Source of the DNA: an uncultured Lachnospiraceae bacterium
GTDB lineage: Bacteria > Bacillota > Clostridia > Lachnospirales > Lachnospiraceae
Length of the DNA: 9,888 nucleotides
Assembly (NCBI GenBank): GCA_910585555.1
Contig: CAJUFU010000088.1
Location: 1-9,888 of the forward strand
Direction of reading: 5' to 3'
Position 1 is the stretch's first letter, and each line of letters begins with the position of its first letter. The notes beneath the pieces were generated by a model. The model did no database searches, was not told the DNA's origin, and worked only from the letters and a program-made list of their open reading frames with translations. The position numbers were made by a program, and so were the translations under genes. Positions 7,524-9,888 of the stretch are shown here, in pieces.

Positions 7524-7586
7524 GCAGTTCCCTTATATGAAATGAAAACGCCAATCACACATGAACTGCCCTGAGCCGATTTCATA
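7524..7586 (-). other. Interleaved inverted repeats in the carA leader
   Basis: The predicted carA leader (about 7620-7498) holds two inverted repeats in a-b-a'-b' order. TATGAAAT (7579-7586) pairs with ATTTCATA (7536-7543), and GCAGTTC (7563-7569) pairs with GAACTGC (7524-7530). They cannot both form as simple nested hairpins; they would give alternative folds or a pseudoknot. The last arm lies shortly before the carA ribosome binding region. I see no T-run terminator and no PyrR-type binding loop. A regulatory role is conjecture, and repeats this short can arise by chance. Confidence 0.35.
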
Positions 7587-7626
7587 CTCCACAGGAAAAT
7601 TCATTTGGCAACTTTACAATCGCTTA

Positions 7627-7655
7627 ATTATAGCACAAGCAAAATACGGCTTCAA
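7627..7655 (-). promoter_or_regulatory. Promoter of carAB
   Basis: The minus strand reads TTGAAG (7650-7655), a 17-bp spacer and a perfect TATAAT (7627-7632) preceded by TGC, an extended -10. The predicted start is near 7620, about 123 nt before the carA ATG. It lies in the 237-nt gap between the MATE stop and the carA start, so carAB is independent of the MATE gene. No convincing terminator for the MATE transcript is visible in this gap. Confidence 0.85.
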
Positions 7656-7734
7656 CTGAAAATGTCATAAAACTTACACCACAAGAAATGGAATGCCACA
7701 ATACATTGATTGAGGCTGACGCTTATGATAAAAC

Positions 7735-9093
7735 TCAGGTTTGTGCTTCCATTACTCCTAGTTCTCCATGAAGCTGCCATGCCATAAAAACGGTAATCAC
7801 AGCCGAAAACACATCCGCGATCGGCTGGGCATAAAGGATTCCATTGATACCCCAGATTTTTGGAAGCAGTATAATGACTGGCACAAAGCAGATTCCCTGT
7901 CGGCAGGCTCCAAGTACAAAACCTTTTGCCCCTTTTCCAAGCGCAAGGAACAGCGAGGAATATACCGTGTAAAAACCAAACAGGAAGAAGGACAGTCCGT
8001 TTGCAAAAAGGGATTTCCGGCCTACAGTAATCATATCGTTATTTCCATTGGCAAATTGCGCTATGATCTGGGTGGAAAACAGAGCCATCAAAAGTCCAAC
8101 CATAATACAGAAAACGGATGACCACAAAATGGACGTTTTGACTGCTTCCCGCAGGCGGTCAAATTTCCTGGCTCCATAGCTGAACCCCGCAATTGGCTGG
8201 AACCCCTTCAAAAAACCAAATACTACTAAAGTACCCATTGAAGTGACTCTCGTAACCGCTCCCATCCCGGCAATCACCGCATCGCCATATCCATTTGCCG
8301 CCCGGTTGATCAGCGCAATGGAAAGACTGGTAAGCAGCTGGAAGGTCAAAGTCGGAATACCAACCTTTAAGATTTCTGCATAGATCTGCCTGGTTGGTTT
8401 AAATTCCTGTAAACGGAAAGTAAATGCGCTTTTTTTGCGCAGTACATAAATGAGATAAACAAGCGTAGAGACTGCTTGGGAAATAACGGTAGCAATTGCC
8501 GCACCTGAAACGCCCATATCCAATACATAAATAAACACCGGATCTAAGCCAATATTCAATACTGCCCCCAGGAGCAGGGCTGTCATAGTTGTCTTAGCCG
8601 CACCTTCACTTGCCACGATATTATTCATTGTCACATTGCATACATTAAAAATGCAGGAAATCACATAAATCCTGCCATAAATGAGGGCATATGGCATAAT
8701 GGTGTCCGTGGCTCCGAGCAACGCTAAAATCGGTCTGAGAAAAACTGCGGCAAAAACAATCAAAATACCGCCGATCAACACACTGCTATACAATGCTGTA
8801 CCCGCCGCCCGGTTTGCAGTATCCCTGTCGCCCTGCCCTAATAATCTTGAAAGATAAGATGCCGCGCCGTTGCCAAACATCAGACCTAACCCCACGACTA
8901 CCTGTCCTAACGGAAACACGACGGAAATCGCCCCCATAGGACTTTCTCCCAAACCTCCCACAAAATAGGCATCCACCAGATTGTAAAAGGCATTGATCAG
9001 CATACCGATCATAATCGGAACGCCAAGAGCCATGAGCGCCTGGGGGATTGGCGCACTCCCTAATAATTCCATTTTGTTGCTTCTTCCATTCAT
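7735..9093 (-). CDS. MATE-family multidrug/cation antiporter
   Basis: Integral membrane efflux protein of the multidrug and toxic compound extrusion family, NorM/MepA-like by general layout, expected to export drugs or organic cations in exchange for Na+ or H+. The 452-residue product has the normal length, is hydrophobic throughout and has about 12 potential membrane helices in two similar halves. Family-like segments include the N-terminal PxxxMxxMLxxxFYNxVDxxFVGGLG region (about 26-49), LSRLLGQGD (81-89), ASEGAAKTTM (161-170), and in the second half GFQPIAGFSYGARKFDRLREA (about 297-317), which matches the conserved MATE cytoplasmic loop. Start ATG at 9093 behind GAGGAG, 8 nt away; stop TGA. 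It is divergent from a PadR regulator gene, with operator-like palindromes over its promoter, which suggests inducible repression. The substrate cannot be told from the sequence. Confidence 0.95.
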   Translation of the reverse strand: MNGRSNKMELLGSAPIPQALMALGVPIMIGMLINAFYNLVDAYFVGGLGESPMGAISVVFPLGQVVVGLGLMFGNGAASYLSRLLGQGDRDTANRAAGTALYSSVLIGGILIVFAAVFLRPILALLGATDTIMPYALIYGRIYVISCIFNVCNVTMNNIVASEGAAKTTMTALLLGAVLNIGLDPVFIYVLDMGVSGAAIATVISQAVSTLVYLIYVLRKKSAFTFRLQEFKPTRQIYAEILKVGIPTLTFQLLTSLSIALINRAANGYGDAVIAGMGAVTRVTSMGTLVVFGFLKGFQPIAGFSYGARKFDRLREAVKTSILWSSVFCIMVGLLMALFSTQIIAQFANGNNDMITVGRKSLFANGLSFFLFGFYTVYSSLFLALGKGAKGFVLGACRQGICFVPVIILLPKIWGINGILYAQPIADVFSAVITVFMAWQLHGELGVMEAQT

Positions 9094-9128
9094 TACAGTT
9101 ACTCCTCTCTTTTATATATACTTTATAT

Positions 9129-9145
9129 TACTATATTTTATAGTA
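9129..9145. promoter_or_regulatory. Operator-like palindrome O1
   Basis: TACTATA-TTT-TATAGTA is a perfect 7-3-7 palindrome. It lies about 10-26 nt downstream of the predicted MATE start point, where a bound repressor would block elongation or initiation. It is identical to O2 outside the 3-nt centre. The bound protein is inferred to be the divergently encoded PadR regulator. Confidence 0.75.
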
Positions 9146-9161
9146 TATAGTCGCAAAAGAA

Positions 9162-9190
9162 ATAGTACTATAAAATATAGTAGTTGTCAA
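9162..9190 (-). promoter_or_regulatory. Promoter of the MATE gene
   Basis: The minus strand has a perfect -35 TTGACA (9185-9190), a 17-bp spacer and a -10 TACTAT (9162-9167) that matches consensus at 4 of 6 positions. The spacer is almost entirely occupied by palindrome O2, whose edge also covers part of the -10. The predicted start is near 9155, giving a leader of about 62 nt. Confidence 0.75.
9166..9182. promoter_or_regulatory. Operator-like palindrome O2, inside the MATE promoter
   Basis: TACTATA-AAA-TATAGTA is a second perfect 7-3-7 palindrome, identical in both half-sites to O1. It lies between the -35 and -10 boxes of the MATE promoter and overlaps two bases of the -10, a classic position for a repressor excluding RNA polymerase. 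O1 and O2 together also form a perfect 17-bp inverted repeat across 20 bp, because their centres are complementary. Confidence 0.82.
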
Positions 9191-9221
9191 GCGTGCAGTG
9201 TAAAGGCTATTTCTCTCCTTC

Positions 9222-9253
9222 TTGACAAGAACTGTTATTTCAAATAGTATAAT
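9222..9253 (+). promoter_or_regulatory. Promoter of the padR-family gene
   Basis: Plus strand: perfect -35 TTGACA at 9222-9227. Two -10 readings are possible: TAGTAT at 9245-9250 with a 17-bp spacer, or the perfect TATAAT at 9248-9253 with a long 20-bp spacer. Either puts the start at about 9257-9260, some 50 nt before the gene. The layout mirrors the MATE promoter, and the -10 overlaps palindrome O3, which points to autoregulation. Confidence 0.72.
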
Positions 9254-9261
9254 TTATAGCA
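9245..9261. promoter_or_regulatory. Degenerate operator-like palindrome O3, at the padR promoter
   Basis: TAGTATA-ATT-TATAGCA matches O1 at 14 of 17 positions. It covers the -10 region and probable start point of the padR promoter. The mismatches break its symmetry, so weaker binding is expected; this would let the regulator shut off the pump before it shuts off its own gene. Assignment depends on similarity to O1 and O2. Confidence 0.6.
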
Positions 9262-9307
9262 AAAGGTTACAAACCATTTCATATCCATATAAGAAAGGCA
9301 GGATGCT

Positions 9308-9862
9308 ATGGCGGCGATTGATCTGATTGTGCTGGGAATGCTGAAAAAAGAGCCTATGGGTGCCTATGATATCCAAAAGCTGGTAGAATACCGCAATATC
9401 TCCAAATGGGTAAAGATCAGCACACCCTCCATCTACAAAAAAGCGATACAGTTAGAGGAACGGGGCTTTATCAAAGGTAACGCTGTTAAAGAAGGAAAGA
9501 TGCCCGAAAAAGTTATTTACTCCCTTACAGATGCGGGGGAAAAAGAATTTGAAAGACTTATGTTTGAGATTGCATCGAATCCCATCCATATCTTTTTGGA
9601 CTTTAATGCCGTGATTGTAAATTTGGACAGCCTGCCAATTGAAATGCGGAAATCATGTGTGGCAGAAATTGAAAAAAATGTGAAAATATTAAAGAGTTAT
9701 TTGGAAGAAAATCTTCATGAAAAAGAAAATAGCCCGGAGATTCCCGAAACAGGAATGGCTGTCTTACGGCAGCAGTTTGTTTTGGTGGAAACGATTGAAA
9801 AATGGATTGCCGATTTGAAGAATGGTTATGAAACAGCCGCCTGTGCCGCTGTTATACTTTGA
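9308..9862 (+). CDS. PadR-family transcriptional regulator
   Basis: DNA-binding repressor-type protein of 184 residues. Residues 1-85 form the PadR winged helix-turn-helix: the start AAIDLIVLGMLKKEPMGAYD is characteristic, STPSIYKKAIQLEERGFI (38-55) contains the likely recognition helix, and GKMPEKVIYSLTDAGEKEF (about 63-81) is the wing and following helix. The rest (about 86-175) is charged and helical with heptad-like stretches, consistent with the Vir_act_alpha_C dimerization region of longer PadR proteins. The ATG is supported by AGAAAGG 9 nt upstream. It is transcribed away from the MATE gene, and PadR proteins are often encoded beside the efflux pumps they repress. The palindrome copies over both promoters support that role and self-repression. 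By eye the coding sequence is more AT-rich than carAB and argS, which may reflect accessory origin. The inducing ligand is unknown. Confidence 0.93.
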   Translation: MAAIDLIVLGMLKKEPMGAYDIQKLVEYRNISKWVKISTPSIYKKAIQLEERGFIKGNAVKEGKMPEKVIYSLTDAGEKEFERLMFEIASNPIHIFLDFNAVIVNLDSLPIEMRKSCVAEIEKNVKILKSYLEENLHEKENSPEIPETGMAVLRQQFVLVETIEKWIADLKNGYETAACAAVIL

Positions 9863-9888
9863 TGACTTTTACCCCTCTTTACCCCATT

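Noticed and set aside
7498..7554. Longer CarA from an in-frame TTG at 7554
   Set aside because: The extra 19 residues are not CarA-like, the TTG lacks a ribosome binding site, and the family start MKTFLILEDGT matches the internal ATG.
7498..7585. Small upstream reading frame in the carA leader, starting ATGAAATCG and running out of frame past the carA start
   Set aside because: The only Shine-Dalgarno-like GGAG is one base from its ATG, which is too close, and the peptide shows no pattern such as Arg-rich or pyrimidine-related codons.
7556..7734. Intrinsic terminator for the MATE gene
   Set aside because: Only short AT-rich complementarities such as CAAT/ATTG are seen; no GC-rich stem with a T-run.
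9129..9182. O1-O2 as a single long RNA hairpin or transposon-end inverted repeat
   Set aside because: The 17-bp inverted repeat follows simply from each half being a palindrome with complementary centres. There is no transposase or target duplication, and the positions over promoter elements fit operators better.

Overview
The window looks like chromosomal DNA of a low-to-moderate GC Gram-positive, most likely a gut-type Clostridia/Lachnospiraceae. That placement is inferred from the Shine-Dalgarno sites, TTGACA/TATAAT-type promoters, the style of the CarA, CarB and ArgS proteins, and a QueH-type rather than QueG-type epoxyqueuosine reductase. I could not run a database search to confirm it.

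Layout. Positions 1-7497 hold a leftward housekeeping block. Read in the direction of transcription it is carA and carB (both subunits of glutamine-dependent carbamoyl-phosphate synthetase, coupled by an 8-nt overlap), queH (last step of queuosine synthesis), argS (arginyl-tRNA synthetase) and, cut by the left edge, a tRNA-Val(UAC) gene. carA, argS and the tRNA each have a readable sigma-A-type promoter. Carbamoyl phosphate feeds arginine and pyrimidine synthesis, ArgS consumes arginine, and QueH modifies tRNA, so the block is loosely themed on arginine supply and tRNA function. The separate promoters argue against one rigid operon.

Positions 7735-9862 hold an accessory module: a leftward MATE-family multidrug/cation antiporter gene and a rightward PadR-family repressor gene, divergent across a 214-bp AT-rich intergenic region. 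That region is the most information-dense part of the window. It carries two back-to-back promoters with perfect TTGACA -35 boxes and three copies of a 17-bp palindrome, TACTATA-NNN-TATAGTA. One lies between the -35 and -10 of the MATE promoter, one just downstream of its predicted start, and a degenerate third overlaps the -10 of the padR promoter. The natural reading is a self-regulating, ligand-induced efflux switch, with PadR repressing both the pump and itself.

Other points are a tRNA promoter whose predicted transcript begins with a hairpin, four degenerate 14-15-nt repeats between argS and that promoter, an 11-bp hairpin upstream of the likely GTG start of queH, an interleaved pair of inverted repeats in the carA leader, and apparent family-atypical insertions in CarA and QueH. 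I found no CRISPR array, insertion sequence, phage gene or origin. No gene-free stretch exceeds 300 bp.
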